Source: an uncultured Kangiella sp. (GTDB lineage: Bacteria > Pseudomonadota > Gammaproteobacteria > Enterobacterales > DSM-103792). Taken from it: a stretch of 17,419 bases of DNA. The stretch lies in NCBI GenBank assembly GCA_946481205.1, contig CAMLNB010000057.1, positions 1 through 17,419 of the forward strand, in the 5' to 3' direction. This document shows, piece after piece, positions 1 to 7,640 of this stretch (positions are counted from its first letter, which is position 1; every line of letters begins with the position of its first letter). Below the pieces are notes generated by a model, which saw only the letters and a list, made by a program, of their open reading frames with translations, was not told where the DNA came from and searched no databases. Made by a program: the position numbers and the translations under genes.

Positions 1-852
1 ACCTACCAGTTCTACCAACCGGATATGAACGCGCTGTCGCTGCGTCGGCTCAGTCTCGCCACCGAACTGCGCGAAGCGCTTCAGTACAACCAGCTCGAAC
101 TGTATTATCAGCCGCAGCTGGATACGCGCCGGCAAACCATTGTCGGTGTTGAAGCGCTGCTGCGCTGGAAGCATCCGGTCATGGGCTCGATTTCACCGGC
201 CGAATTCATTCCGATTGCCGAAAGCACCGGCCTGATCGTGCCGATTGGCCAGTGGGTGATCGAACGCGCCACCAAACAACTGGCCGATTGGCGCAAGCAG
301 GGCATCGGGCCGTTGCGGGTAGCAGTGAACATTTCGGCGGTGCAGTTCCGCCAGGTCGATCTGGCCGAGCAGATTGCCCGCACGGCGGCCGTGCATGGCG
401 TGCCGCCGGAATCGCTGGAGCTGGAGCTGACCGAGTCGCTGCTGATGCGTGATGTCGAGAGTGCGACCAATCAGCTGAAGAAACTGAAAGCGCTGGGCTT
501 CAAGCTGGTGATCGACGATTTCGGTACGGGCTATTCATCGCTGAGTTATCTGCGCCGTTTCCCGCTTGATGGTTTGAAGATTGATCGCAGCTTCATTGAT
601 GAAGTGAACCGCAACACGGACGATACCGCGATCACCTTGGCGGTGTTGTCGATGGCGCGCAGCCTGCGCCTGATGGTGATCGCCGAAGGCGTCGAGACGC
701 GCGAGCAATTCGAGTTTCTGCTCGCGCATGATTGCGATGAAGTGCAGGGCTATCTGTTCAGCCCGCCGGTGCCGGAATCGGTGTTGACGCCGCTGTTGAA
801 ACAAGCCAAACCGCATTTCCCGCGGTTGCAATCGGTCGACAAATCCGGCTGA
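1..852 (+). CDS. EAL-domain c-di-GMP phosphodiesterase, C-terminal part (5' end outside window)
   Basis: The reading frame is open from base 1, so the gene starts upstream; 283 residues are visible. The first residues before M9 (TYQFYQPD) look like the tail of a GGDEF domain leading into EAL, so the whole protein is probably a GGDEF-EAL protein, but this is inferred. The EAL domain appears complete and active: EALLRW at about residues 51-56, VAVNIS (metal-site Asn), ELTES, the DDFGTGYSS loop starting near D172, LKIDRSFI with the catalytic-region Lys, AEGVET, and the closing EVQGYLFSPPVP. Proteins of this family hydrolyse cyclic di-GMP to pGpG at the inner membrane or in the cytosol and lower c-di-GMP. 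The gene converges on the RutE-like gene with about 50 bp between stops. No input domain is visible, so the signal it senses is unknown. Confidence 0.93.
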   Translation, partial: TYQFYQPDMNALSLRRLSLATELREALQYNQLELYYQPQLDTRRQTIVGVEALLRWKHPVMGSISPAEFIPIAESTGLIVPIGQWVIERATKQLADWRKQGIGPLRVAVNISAVQFRQVDLAEQIARTAAVHGVPPESLELELTESLLMRDVESATNQLKKLKALGFKLVIDDFGTGYSSLSYLRRFPLDGLKIDRSFIDEVNRNTDDTAITLAVLSMARSLRLMVIAEGVETREQFEFLLAHDCDEVQGYLFSPPVPESVLTPLLKQAKPHFPRLQSVDKSG

Positions 853-902
853 GACAAGCGCTGTCCCGGCCGGATGACAATCACGCAATCCGCCGTTTCG
901 AC

Positions 903-1493
903 TCAGGCAATCGTGCAGGCTTCGGCGAAACTCAGCCGCGGATTGCGCGGGAACACACCGCTCGGATCGCCATAGCCGATGTTGCACAGGAAATTGGCTT
1001 GGAAGGTCGTGCCGGCGAAGAACGCGGCATTGACTTTGTCGGCGCTGAAACCGCCCATCGGGCCGCAATCCAAACCGAGCGCACGCGCTGCCAGAATGAA
1101 ATAGCCGGCTTGCAGTGTGCTGCCGCGGAAGGCGTTTTCGTAAATCGCTTTCTCTTTACCGGCATACCAATTGCGGGCGTCGAGGTTGTTCGGAAACAGC
1201 TTCGGCAGCTGCTCATAGAACGCGTTATCCCAAGCCAATATCGCCGTCACCGGTGCGGCCATGGTTTTGTCGACATTGCCGGCCGACAGACAGGGCCGCA
1301 ATTTTTCTTTGGCTTCGGCGGATTTGACGAAGACGATGCGCAGCGGGCAGGTATTGGCTGCAGTCGGACCCCATTTGACCAAGTCATACAACTGCTGCAA
1401 CAGGGCATCATCGACCGGTTGATCGCGCCAGGCATTATGGGTGCGCGCATCAATAAACAATTGTTTCAGGGCAGCTTCGGACAGCACGGACAT
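903..1493 (-). CDS. rutE: RutE-like nitroreductase (probable malonic semialdehyde reductase)
   Basis: The protein has 196 residues, the same length as E. coli RutE, and follows it almost throughout from memory: DARTHN near the start, then [61 protein letters not shown] and the C-terminal PRLSFAEAC. RutE enzymes are FMN-dependent nitroreductase-fold proteins that reduce malonic semialdehyde to 3-hydroxypropionate in pyrimidine catabolism. No other rut genes are in the window, so its physiological substrate here is uncertain; a general flavin reductase of the same fold is the alternative. The ATG at 1493 is preceded by GAGG with a 5-nt spacer, a good ribosome site. It is the last gene of a leftward trio but is separated from the next gene upstream by about 120 bp, so it may have its own promoter. 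Confidence 0.88.
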   Translation of the reverse strand: MSVLSEAALKQLFIDARTHNAWRDQPVDDALLQQLYDLVKWGPTAANTCPLRIVFVKSAEAKEKLRPCLSAGNVDKTMAAPVTAILAWDNAFYEQLPKLFPNNLDARNWYAGKEKAIYENAFRGSTLQAGYFILAARALGLDCGPMGGFSADKVNAAFFAGTTFQANFLCNIGYGDPSGVFPRNPRLSFAEACTIA

Positions 1494-1558
1494 GACAACC
1501 TCATCAGGGCTGGATTTTTTCAGGGGTACTGCATCAGGGCGCGACAGTATACGGAAGC

Positions 1559-1574
1559 GGCCGCCGCGGCGGCC
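1559..1574. repeat. Perfect 16-bp GC palindrome upstream of the RutE-like gene
   Basis: GGCCGCCGCGGCGGCC reads identically on both strands. It lies in the 119-bp gap between the TIGR02647-like gene and the RutE-like gene. No T-run follows it on either strand, so it is not a standard intrinsic terminator. On the minus strand it is followed a few bases later by TATACT (about 60 bp before the RutE-like ATG), a plausible -10 element, so an operator is possible. Its function is unknown. Confidence 0.45.
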
Positions 1575-1612
1575 ATTGCGCGATGCACGAACCGGTGTGG
1601 CAGCGACGACAC

Positions 1613-1864
1613 TCAGTGCATGGTCGGCTGCAAGGAGTCGATCAGCAACTGGGCGTAGTTGGCGGCTTCGATGCCGCGATCGGTCAAATAACCACCATCG
1701 GTCTGACTGATCAGGCCTTTGCTATACAAGCGCTCGGCAGCCTGCTTCAGCTGCGGCTCGGCGTCGGTATGCAACTTCAGGCCGGCAAGGCGGGAATGAC
1801 GAGGAAACTGCATCAGCAAGCGGATCTCCGCCAGCAATTCTTCTACCGACCCGGCTCCGGTCAT
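1613..1864 (-). CDS. Small TIGR02647-like conserved protein
   Basis: The protein has 83 residues from the ATG at 1864. It begins [20 protein letters not shown], then an [19 protein letters not shown] segment, then [20 protein letters not shown], and ends in an amphipathic helix. This matches my memory of the short gammaproteobacterial family TIGR02647, whose members carry a 'GLIxxxDGGYLTxxG' winged-helix-like turn; the family is sometimes labelled DNA-binding but has no established function. An upstream in-frame ATG at 1927 would add 21 residues (MPACWQRC...) that run through a strong hairpin and look non-coding, so I prefer 1864. The ribosome site is modest, AAGGA about 12 nt before the ATG. 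Neighbours give no clear functional hint. Confidence 0.72.
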   Translation of the reverse strand: MTGAGSVEELLAEIRLLMQFPRHSRLAGLKLHTDAEPQLKQAAERLYSKGLISQTDGGYLTDRGIEAANYAQLLIDSLQPTMH

Positions 1865-1905
1865 GATGGATGTGTGTCCTTGAGAACGGTCGGAGCCAGT
1901 CTGAC

Positions 1906-1931
1906 ACCGTTGCCAGCACGCTGGCAACGGT
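1906..1931. repeat. Inverted repeat (11-bp perfect stem, 4-nt loop) between two leftward genes
   Basis: The arms ACCGTTGCCAG (1906-1916) and CTGGCAACGGT (1921-1931) pair perfectly around CACG. The hairpin sits after the stop of the 105-residue gene and before the TIGR02647-like gene, both on the minus strand. Neither side has a T-run, so it is not a canonical intrinsic terminator. It could protect mRNA 3' ends, act as a weak terminator, or be a protein-binding palindrome. Confidence 0.55.
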
Positions 1932-1959
1932 TACGGTGAAGGCGAGGGTAACGAGCGGA

Positions 1960-2277
1960 TCAGCGCCAGACGGCCTGATTTTTGTTCAGCTGCTCATCTT
2001 GCAGCAGCTGCTTGCGCCGATCGAACTGGTCACGCGACATCACTTCGGTGAACACATCGAGCAGCAGCGATTGCGCATCTTTCTCGCCGTACTTGGCGAC
2101 GATATAGGTGCGGATTTCCTGCATCCAGTCAGGCCAATGGAAGCGGATACGACCGCCAACATCGTCGAATTCGAGTGGGTTGTTGAACATTTGTGCGTGA
2201 CCGCCGCAGCGTTCACTGGCACGCATCACCACCTGCCAGACAAAGTCCTTGTCTTGTTCGGTGAGTTGGAGCGGCAT
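1960..2277 (-). CDS. Conserved-looking small protein of unknown function
   Basis: The protein has 105 residues starting MPLQLTEQDKDFVWQVVMRA. I do not recognise the family. The start is chosen at 2277 because AGGAG lies 7 nt upstream; the longer in-frame extension to 2433 is Arg/Trp-rich and lacks a ribosome site. The sequence is soluble, has no signal peptide or membrane segment, and mixes an N-terminal helix, a central FDDVGGRIRFHWPDWMQEI segment and a charged C-terminal helical part (EVMSRDQFDRRKQLLQDEQ). It carries one Cys (SERCGGH). It is the first gene of a leftward run and is divergent from trhO with 285 bp between the starts. Clear coding character and a strong ribosome site make it a real gene; the role is unknown. 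Confidence 0.75.
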   Translation of the reverse strand: MPLQLTEQDKDFVWQVVMRASERCGGHAQMFNNPLEFDDVGGRIRFHWPDWMQEIRTYIVAKYGEKDAQSLLLDVFTEVMSRDQFDRRKQLLQDEQLNKNQAVWR

Positions 2278-2562
2278 CCCTTTTCTCCTGTGACCCCTGG
2301 GAAGGGGGCTCGACGGCGTGTTGACGCGCAGAACCGTGTTCGTACGCAGAACAACGGGGCGACGTAACCAAGCAGCCATGAAGCTGCAACAATTACGCCA
2401 CCACCGTCCCAACACGCCTGCAAAACGGTGCACCGGCAGCGGGAAAACTGCCCGGTACTCCGCGTGTAGGCCGCCATTTTACTGGTCTTGGCGTTCCCGA
2501 CTGGTCCGCCAAAGCCGATTCCCGGATAATACGCCGCCCTTGATGTCTGTGAGCTTTTCGCC

Positions 2563-3501
2563 ATGGTTGTGGTCGCTGCATTGTATAAATTTGTGACACT
2601 GGCCCCATCGCCGGAGGCGACTGCGTCACTTTTGCATTGGCAAGAACAGCTGTACCAAGTCTGCCAAAGCCACGGCATTCGCGGCACCTTGCTGCTGGCG
2701 CACGAAGGCATCAATGGAACCGTTTCCGGTTCGCGCAGTGGAATCGATGGGCTGTTGGCTTGGCTGCGCAGCCATGTCGAATTTGCCGATCTGGAACACA
2801 AGGAATCGGCGGCGGAAAAGAATCCGTTCTTCCGGCTCAAGATCAAACTGAAGAAAGAAATCGTCACGATGGGTGTGCCGGGCGTCGATCCGAACAAAAA
2901 AGTCGGCACCTATGTCGAGCCGCAGGACTGGAACGATTTGATCGCTCGCGACGATGTCATCGTGCTCGACACCCGCAACGACTACGAGTACGCCATCGGC
3001 ACGTTTGACAAGGCGCTGGATCCGAACACCCAAAGCTTCCGCGAGTTTCCGGACTGGGTGAAGCAAAATCTGGATCCGGCCAAGCACAAGAAAGTCGCGA
3101 TGTTCTGCACCGGCGGCATTCGCTGCGAGAAAGCCAGTGCCTACATGCTGGCGCAGGGCTTTGAAGAAGTGTTTCATCTGAAAGGTGGCATTCTGAACTA
3201 CATCGAGAAAGTGCCGGCCACCCAGAGCCGCTGGCGCGGCGATTGTTTTGTCTTCGATAACCGGGTTGCTGTCGATCACGGCCTGCAACCGGGTGACTAT
3301 GCGTTCTGCCCGAGTTGCCGCGGCCCGGTTTCAGCGGCGGATCGGCTGTCTGACAAATACGAGCGCGATTTCTGCTGCCCGCGCTGCCACGACCGGCTGA
3401 CCGACGAGCAGAAATTCCGCTTTGCCGAACGGCGCAAACAGTTGCAGCTGGCGCGGCAGCGCGGTGAACGGCATCTGGGGACCGGCACCGAGTCGGAGTG
3501 A
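2563..3501 (+). CDS. trhO: tRNA uridine(34) hydroxylase TrhO (YceA family, rhodanese domain)
   Basis: The protein has 312 residues and the full TrhO layout. It has an N-terminal acylphosphatase-like domain (ALYKFVTL, then [19 protein letters not shown]), a linker with [16 protein letters not shown], and a rhodanese domain with [17 protein letters not shown] and the active-site loop CTGGIRC (C182 and C188). A C-terminal zinc-binding-like part follows, with FCPSC (C249, C252) and CPRC (C272, C275). Family members catalyse prephenate-dependent or O2-dependent 5-hydroxylation of U34 in some tRNAs, the first step towards cmo5U or mo5U. The ATG at 2563 is the only start that includes the conserved N-terminal strand; the ribosome site is weak. 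It stands alone and is closed by the bidirectional terminator at 3521-3549. Confidence 0.95.
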   Translation: MVVVAALYKFVTLAPSPEATASLLHWQEQLYQVCQSHGIRGTLLLAHEGINGTVSGSRSGIDGLLAWLRSHVEFADLEHKESAAEKNPFFRLKIKLKKEIVTMGVPGVDPNKKVGTYVEPQDWNDLIARDDVIVLDTRNDYEYAIGTFDKALDPNTQSFREFPDWVKQNLDPAKHKKVAMFCTGGIRCEKASAYMLAQGFEEVFHLKGGILNYIEKVPATQSRWRGDCFVFDNRVAVDHGLQPGDYAFCPSCRGPVSAADRLSDKYERDFCCPRCHDRLTDEQKFRFAERRKQLQLARQRGERHLGTGTESE

Positions 3502-3519
3502 GTTGATTTCTGCTCAAAT

Positions 3520-3549
3520 AAAAACGGCGCCATCAGGCGCCGTTTTTTT
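3520..3549. terminator. Bidirectional intrinsic terminator between trhO and the permease gene
   Basis: The stem ACGGCGCC (3524-3531) pairs with GGCGCCGT (3536-3543) around the loop ATCA. It extends through AAA/TTT pairs, with seven T on the plus strand (3543-3549) and five A (3520-3524) that become T on the minus strand. It lies 18 bp after the trhO stop and 20 bp after the stop of the convergent permease, so it can end both transcripts. Confidence 0.92.
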
Positions 3550-3569
3550 ACTGCGTGAATCTGACGGAA

Positions 3570-5021
3570 TTACACCGCTTTGTTGCGCAAGCGGCTGTGA
3601 CGCATGCCGTAACCGAAGTAAATCACCAAGCCAAGCAGCATCCAGTAGAACAGGTTCATCAAGGTGCCGGTCGGCAGCTTGTACATCAGATAGAAGCAGA
3701 CCGCTGCGCCTACTGCCGGCAGGACCGGCACCCAAGGCGTGCGGAAGGGCCGATCTAATGTCGGCTGGGTTTGCCGCAGCCAAATCACGCCGATGCAGAC
3801 CATGGCGAACGCCAGCAGCGTGCCGCCGGAAACCAGATCACCGAGAATATTCAGCGGGAAAATGCCGGCAATTGCAGCGGTCACGACGCCGGTAATGATG
3901 GTGTTGATATGCGGTGTTCGGTACTTCGGGTGAATGGCGGCGAACGATTTTGGCAGCAGGCCGTCGCGCGCCATCGAATAGAAAATCCGTGGTTGGGCGA
4001 TCGACATCACCAGAATCACCGAGGTCAGGCCGGCCAGGGCGCCGATCTTGATCAGCGGTTTCAGCCAATCCAGTTCTTCACCGGTGCGGTCGATGGCCAG
4101 TGCGATCGGCGCATCCACACCGAGTTCCTTGTACGGCACGATGCCGGTCATCACCAGCGCCATGCCGATGTATAGCGTGGTGCAGATGACCAGCGAGATC
4201 ATGATGCCGCGCGGCATGTCGCGCTGCGGATTCTTGGCTTCCTGCGCGGCGGTCGACACCGCCTCGAAGCCGATATAGGAGAAGAAAATCACGCTGGCAC
4301 CGGTAGCGATGCCTGACAGACCAAACTGGCCGGTGTCGCTGATCGCTTCCGGAATGAACGGGGTCCAGTTGTCGGCGTTGATGTAGGCAATGCCGAACAC
4401 GATGAACAGCACAATCACCGCAACTTTCAGCACGACGAAGAAATTGTTGACGCCAGCCGACTCGCGCATGCCGATGTAGGCAATGCCGGCGCAGATCATG
4501 GTGATGATCACCGCCGGCAAATTGATGATGGCGCCGGTAGCGAACAGCTCGCCGTTTTTCCAATCGAGCGGTGCTGATGACAACGCCGCTGGCAAGTGAA
4601 CACCAATTTCACCGAGCATGCTGCTCAAGTAACCGGACCAGCTGACCGCGACGGTCGAGGTCGAGATCATGTATTCGAGCACCATGGTCCAGCCCATCAT
4701 CCAGGCGACCAGCTCACCGACCGTCAGGTAGGCATAGGTGTAAGAGCTGCCGGCCGCCGGAATCATCGCGGCGAATTCGGCGTAGCAAAGACCGGCGAGG
4801 GCGCAGGCAAACGCCGCCAGAATGAAGCTGAGCACAATTGCCGGGCCGGCGTAATGGGCCGCGGCGGTGCCCGTGATGACGAAAATGCCGGCGCCGATCA
4901 CCGCGCCGATGCCAAGCGACACCAGTGCGGTCAGGCTCAGGCTGCGCTTCAGGCCGTGGCCGGAATCGACCAGTTCGTTGGACAAGTCCTGCACGGACTT
5001 GGTCGCCCACAATTGCTTCAT
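3570..5021 (-). CDS. APC-superfamily amino-acid permease (CAT/YfnA-like)
   Basis: The protein has 483 residues with about 12 hydrophobic segments. It carries the APC signature GAVIGAGIF at residues 39-47 in the first membrane helix, then CYAEFAAMIPAAGSSYTYAY typical of cationic-amino-acid-transporter-like permeases, a conserved SYIGFEAVSTAAQEAKNPQRD segment, and a last cluster of helices with PFRTPWVPVLPAVGA. Such inner-membrane carriers import amino acids; the substrate cannot be read from sequence. The ATG at 5021 is chosen because the protein begins MKQLWATKSV, as in relatives I recall, and AGGG lies 8 nt upstream. The longer open frame to 5150 adds low-complexity Arg/Ala/Thr residues. The gene is divergent from the lipoprotein gene and ends at a shared terminator. 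Confidence 0.9.
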   Translation of the reverse strand: MKQLWATKSVQDLSNELVDSGHGLKRSLSLTALVSLGIGAVIGAGIFVITGTAAAHYAGPAIVLSFILAAFACALAGLCYAEFAAMIPAAGSSYTYAYLTVGELVAWMMGWTMVLEYMISTSTVAVSWSGYLSSMLGEIGVHLPAALSSAPLDWKNGELFATGAIINLPAVIITMICAGIAYIGMRESAGVNNFFVVLKVAVIVLFIVFGIAYINADNWTPFIPEAISDTGQFGLSGIATGASVIFFSYIGFEAVSTAAQEAKNPQRDMPRGIMISLVICTTLYIGMALVMTGIVPYKELGVDAPIALAIDRTGEELDWLKPLIKIGALAGLTSVILVMSIAQPRIFYSMARDGLLPKSFAAIHPKYRTPHINTIITGVVTAAIAGIFPLNILGDLVSGGTLLAFAMVCIGVIWLRQTQPTLDRPFRTPWVPVLPAVGAAVCFYLMYKLPTGTLMNLFYWMLLGLVIYFGYGMRHSRLRNKAV

Positions 5022-5278
5022 TGTTATGCCCTGTTGTGAAGAAGTCGCCGTGGCCGAAGGCCGAGCGGCGCTACGATTTCCATCGTGGCTGGTGGCGGTC
5101 GTCAGGGCTGGGCGCTGGACCCAGCCGGCGCGAGCGTGCCAGCCATACACGTATCCGCGACCGGGCGAACGGTCCGGAAAAGTGCCGGCGAAACTACCAT
5201 AGCCGTCACCGAGTCACAAACCACAACGCGCCTGCGGCCTAGACTTCGCCAAGCTGGCGTTGGTCATGCCCGCCGACT

Positions 5279-5308
5279 GGCCTTGTATACGGCTACGTGT
5301 ATAAGGCC
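5279..5308 (+). promoter_or_regulatory. 12-bp RNA-type hairpin upstream of the PQQ-cytochrome lipoprotein gene
   Basis: GGCCTTGTATAC (5279-5290) and GTGTATAAGGCC (5297-5308) pair over all 12 positions as plus-strand RNA, using two G-U wobbles, around the loop GGCTAC. On the minus strand the two wobbles become C-A mismatches, so the structure favours plus-strand RNA. It ends 37 nt before the ATG and leaves the ribosome site free. No T-run follows. The same bases include TATAAG (5300-5305), a possible -10 box, so an operator over a promoter is an alternative. Confidence 0.45.
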
Positions 5309-5335
5309 ACGCCGACCGCTGCCGTAGCTTGATTC

Positions 5336-5340
5336 GGAGG
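5336..5340 (+). promoter_or_regulatory. Strong ribosome binding site of the PQQ-cytochrome lipoprotein
   Basis: GGAGG lies 5 nt before the ATG at 5346 and fixes that start. Confidence 0.8.
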
Positions 5341-5345
5341 TCGAG

Positions 5346-7544
5346 ATGCGAATGCAGGGAGTCCGCAACACGCTCAGCGCGCGCTGGCTCAGTGCGCTGC
5401 TGATGGCCGGTCTGCTCAGCGCCTGTGGCAACAACAATTCCAGTGACAGCGACAACCCGCCACCGCCACCACCGCCGCCCAGTGGGTTGGCGAGTCGGCC
5501 GGATAACAGCAGCTGTCTGGCGCCGGAGAGCGCCGGTTCGACCGGTATCCGTTGGCAGGCGGCGTTTGCCCAGTTGCCGTCGCTGTCCGGTTTGGTCGGC
5601 CTGCATCAGGCACCGGGTGACAGCAGTGTGTTCTATGCGGTGCGCAAATCCGGGCTGGTGCAGCGCTTTGCCAATCAGCCATCGGCCAACACCGTGACGA
5701 CGGTGCTGGATCTGTCCGGTCGGGTCCGCGACAGCGGCGAGTCCGGTTTGCTCGGTTTTGCTTTTCATCCGCAGTACGCCAGCAATGGCCGGCTTTATGT
5801 GTACTACACCGGCGGAACGCCGCTGACCTCGTATCTTTCGCGCATCGTCCGCCGTGGCGATGGCTCCTTGAATGCCGCCGATGAAGACATTCTGCTTACA
5901 GTCGCGCAGCCGTATTCGAATCACAACGGTGGCCAGCTGGCGTTCGGTCCCGACGGTTTTCTGTATCTCGCGCTTGGTGATGGTGGCAGCGGCGGTGATC
6001 CGCACGGCCATGGCCAGAACACGCAGACATTGCTCGGCAAGATTCTGCGCCTCGATGTTAACCCGGCTAATGAAAACAGCGGCGCTGCGTATGCCATCCC
6101 GAGCGACAATCCGTTTGCCAATGGCGTCAATGGCCGGCCGGAAATTTACGCCTGGGGTTTGCGCAACCCGTGGCGGTTTTCGTTTGATCGCAGCAATGGT
6201 GAATTGTGGGCCGCTGACGTTGGCCAGAATGAATACGAAGAGATCAACAAAATCGAGCGTGGCGGCAATTACGGCTGGGCGGTGATGGAAGGCCTGCATT
6301 GCTTTGGCACCAGCAACTGCAATCAAACCGGATTGAAATTGCCGGTCTTTGAATACAACCACAACCAGGGCTGCTCGGTGACCGGCGGCTATGTCTATCG
6401 CGGCAATACGTTGGCGGCGTTGCAAGGCCGTTACATTTTTACCGATTACTGCAGCGCCAATGTCTGGTCGCTGATCCCGCAGGGCAATGGCAGCGTGCAA
6501 GCGGAAATGCTGACTTCACTATCCGGCAATCCGTCATCGTTTGCCGAGGATCACGCCGGTGAGTTGTACGCATTGATGCTGAGCGGCAGTGCCGGTGCCA
6601 ACATCTACAAGATGCAGCCGGAAGGCACGACGCCCGGTACGGTAGCGACCCAACTGTCGCAAACCGGTTGTGTCAGTAGCGTCGCGCCGAGCCAGCCGGT
6701 TGAGGCGGCCATTCCTTACACCATCAACAGCCCGTTTTGGTCCGACGGCGCTGACAAGGAGCGCTTTGCCGCGATTCCCAATTCGAGCCAAATCAGTGTG
6801 CAAACAGATGGCGATTTCAGTTTTCCTGCCGGCACGGTGTTGATGAAGCATTTTCGCTTGGCCGGGCAGCTGATCGAAACCCGGCTGTTCATGCGCCATA
6901 GCGATGGCTGGCGAGGTTACAGCTACGAATGGCGCGCCGATCAAAGCGATGCGGACTTGCTCAGTGACAGCAAAGACAAACTGATCAACGGCCAGCTTTG
7001 GCATTACCCGTCGGCCAGCGAATGCCTGCAATGCCATACCCAGGCTGCCGGTTTTGTCCTTGGTATCGAAGCGGGTCAGCTCAATCGCAATCTGCTTTAC
7101 AGTCGCACCGGGATCACGGCCAATCAGCTCGATACCTGGCAGCACATCGGCTGGTTCAGCAGCAATCTACCGACCAACATTCGCACGCTGCAGTACGCGG
7201 AACCCGGCGATACTACGGCGACCGTGACCGCGCGGGCACGCAGCTATCTGCACAGCAATTGCAGTCATTGCCATCGGCCGAATGCGGCGCCGGTCAGCAT
7301 GGATTTGCGCCACGGCACCGCCTTCGTCGATACCCAGACCTGCAATGCCTTGCCGCAATCCGGTTCGCTCGGCATCACCGATGCCCGCGTGCTGGCGCCC
7401 GGCGATCCGGCGCGTTCGCTGTTGCACAATCGAATGAACCGGCGCGATGGCAATGCCATGCCGCCGCTGGCCTCAAGCGTGATCGATACGGCCGGTGCTA
7501 CGTTGCTATCGGATTGGATTACCAGCCTGACTGGCTGCAACTAG
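5346..7544 (+). CDS. Lipoprotein fusing a PQQ-type sugar-dehydrogenase propeller to a diheme c-type region
   Basis: The protein has 732 residues. A signal peptide ends in the lipobox LSAC (C27), so it is predicted to be lipid-anchored, then comes a Ser/Asp/Asn stretch and eight Pro (38-45). The middle third is a soluble glucose dehydrogenase/HHIP-like beta-propeller: SGLLGFAFHPQY, HNGGQLAFGPDG with the catalytic-type H193, LALGDGGSGGDPHGHGQN, and IYAWGLRNPWRFSFD. The C-terminal third carries two heme c motifs, CLQCH (560-564) and CSHCH (639-643), within text resembling SO_2930/HNE_0200-type diheme proteins (from memory). The likely role is periplasmic oxidation of a sugar or alcohol-like substrate with electrons passed internally to heme. 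Substrate and PQQ binding are inferred; no pqq genes are in the window. The gene appears to be a single transcription unit. Confidence 0.88.
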   Translation: MRMQGVRNTLSARWLSALLMAGLLSACGNNNSSDSDNPPPPPPPPSGLASRPDNSSCLAPESAGSTGIRWQAAFAQLPSLSGLVGLHQAPGDSSVFYAVRKSGLVQRFANQPSANTVTTVLDLSGRVRDSGESGLLGFAFHPQYASNGRLYVYYTGGTPLTSYLSRIVRRGDGSLNAADEDILLTVAQPYSNHNGGQLAFGPDGFLYLALGDGGSGGDPHGHGQNTQTLLGKILRLDVNPANENSGAAYAIPSDNPFANGVNGRPEIYAWGLRNPWRFSFDRSNGELWAADVGQNEYEEINKIERGGNYGWAVMEGLHCFGTSNCNQTGLKLPVFEYNHNQGCSVTGGYVYRGNTLAALQGRYIFTDYCSANVWSLIPQGNGSVQAEMLTSLSGNPSSFAEDHAGELYALMLSGSAGANIYKMQPEGTTPGTVATQLSQTGCVSSVAPSQPVEAAIPYTINSPFWSDGADKERFAAIPNSSQISVQTDGDFSFPAGTVLMKHFRLAGQLIETRLFMRHSDGWRGYSYEWRADQSDADLLSDSKDKLINGQLWHYPSASECLQCHTQAAGFVLGIEAGQLNRNLLYSRTGITANQLDTWQHIGWFSSNLPTNIRTLQYAEPGDTTATVTARARSYLHSNCSHCHRPNAAPVSMDLRHGTAFVDTQTCNALPQSGSLGITDARVLAPGDPARSLLHNRMNRRDGNAMPPLASSVIDTAGATLLSDWITSLTGCN

Positions 7545-7561
7545 CCGTCAGCGCAAAAACT

Positions 7562-7599
7562 GCCGGCTCGCACGGCCAACCATGGCCGCCGTGACCGGC
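7562..7599. repeat. Imperfect GC hairpin after the PQQ-cytochrome lipoprotein gene
   Basis: GCCGG (7562-7566) and CACGGC (7571-7576) pair with GCCGTG (7588-7593) and CCGGC (7595-7599), with a small asymmetric internal loop. It begins 17 bp after the stop. No T-run follows on the plus strand; five A lie upstream at about 7555-7559, so a T-run exists only on the minus strand. It may still act as a weak or Rho-assisted end of the transcript. Confidence 0.35.
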
Positions 7600-7640
7600 A
7601 ATCGCTACACTGGCAGGCATCTTCCGTTCGAGTTGCGGTC

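Larger units (their letters stand above)
5022..5345. other. 324-bp divergent intergenic region (permease / PQQ lipoprotein)
   Basis: No convincing gene lies here; the short open frames that cross it are Arg/Pro-rich shadows without ribosome sites. It contains a GC stem of 7 bp (GGCTGGG 5106-5112 with CCCAGCC 5120-5126) and a longer hairpin at 5279-5308, listed separately. It must hold the promoters for both divergent genes, but I see no clear pair of -35 and -10 boxes. Confidence 0.6.

Noticed and set aside
853..902. Partial inverted repeat (GACAAGCGCTGTC) between the convergent EAL and RutE-like genes
   Set aside because: Pairing is imperfect and there is no T-run, so a terminator call is not supported.
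999..1658. Open frame of 219 codons on the plus strand
   Set aside because: It lies opposite the RutE-like gene, which has a family match over its full length; the plus frame shows no recognisable protein.
1870..2367. Plus-strand open frame of 165 codons opposite the small unknown gene
   Set aside because: It has no ribosome site and no family resemblance; the minus-strand gene has a strong ribosome site and better protein composition.
2278..2562. Possible promoter for trhO with GATAAT at about 2525-2530
   Set aside because: The hexamer resembles a -10 box, but no acceptable -35 is present at 16-18 bp, so I do not list it as a feature.
2226..2909. Open frame of 227 codons on the minus strand covering the trhO start
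   Set aside because: It overlaps both the 105-residue gene and trhO, is Ser/Cys-rich and has no ribosome site or family features.
5214..6500. Open frame of 428 codons on the minus strand
   Set aside because: It lies opposite the PQQ-cytochrome lipoprotein gene, has Arg/Ala/Ile-rich composition without motifs, and lacks a ribosome site; it is a codon-bias shadow.
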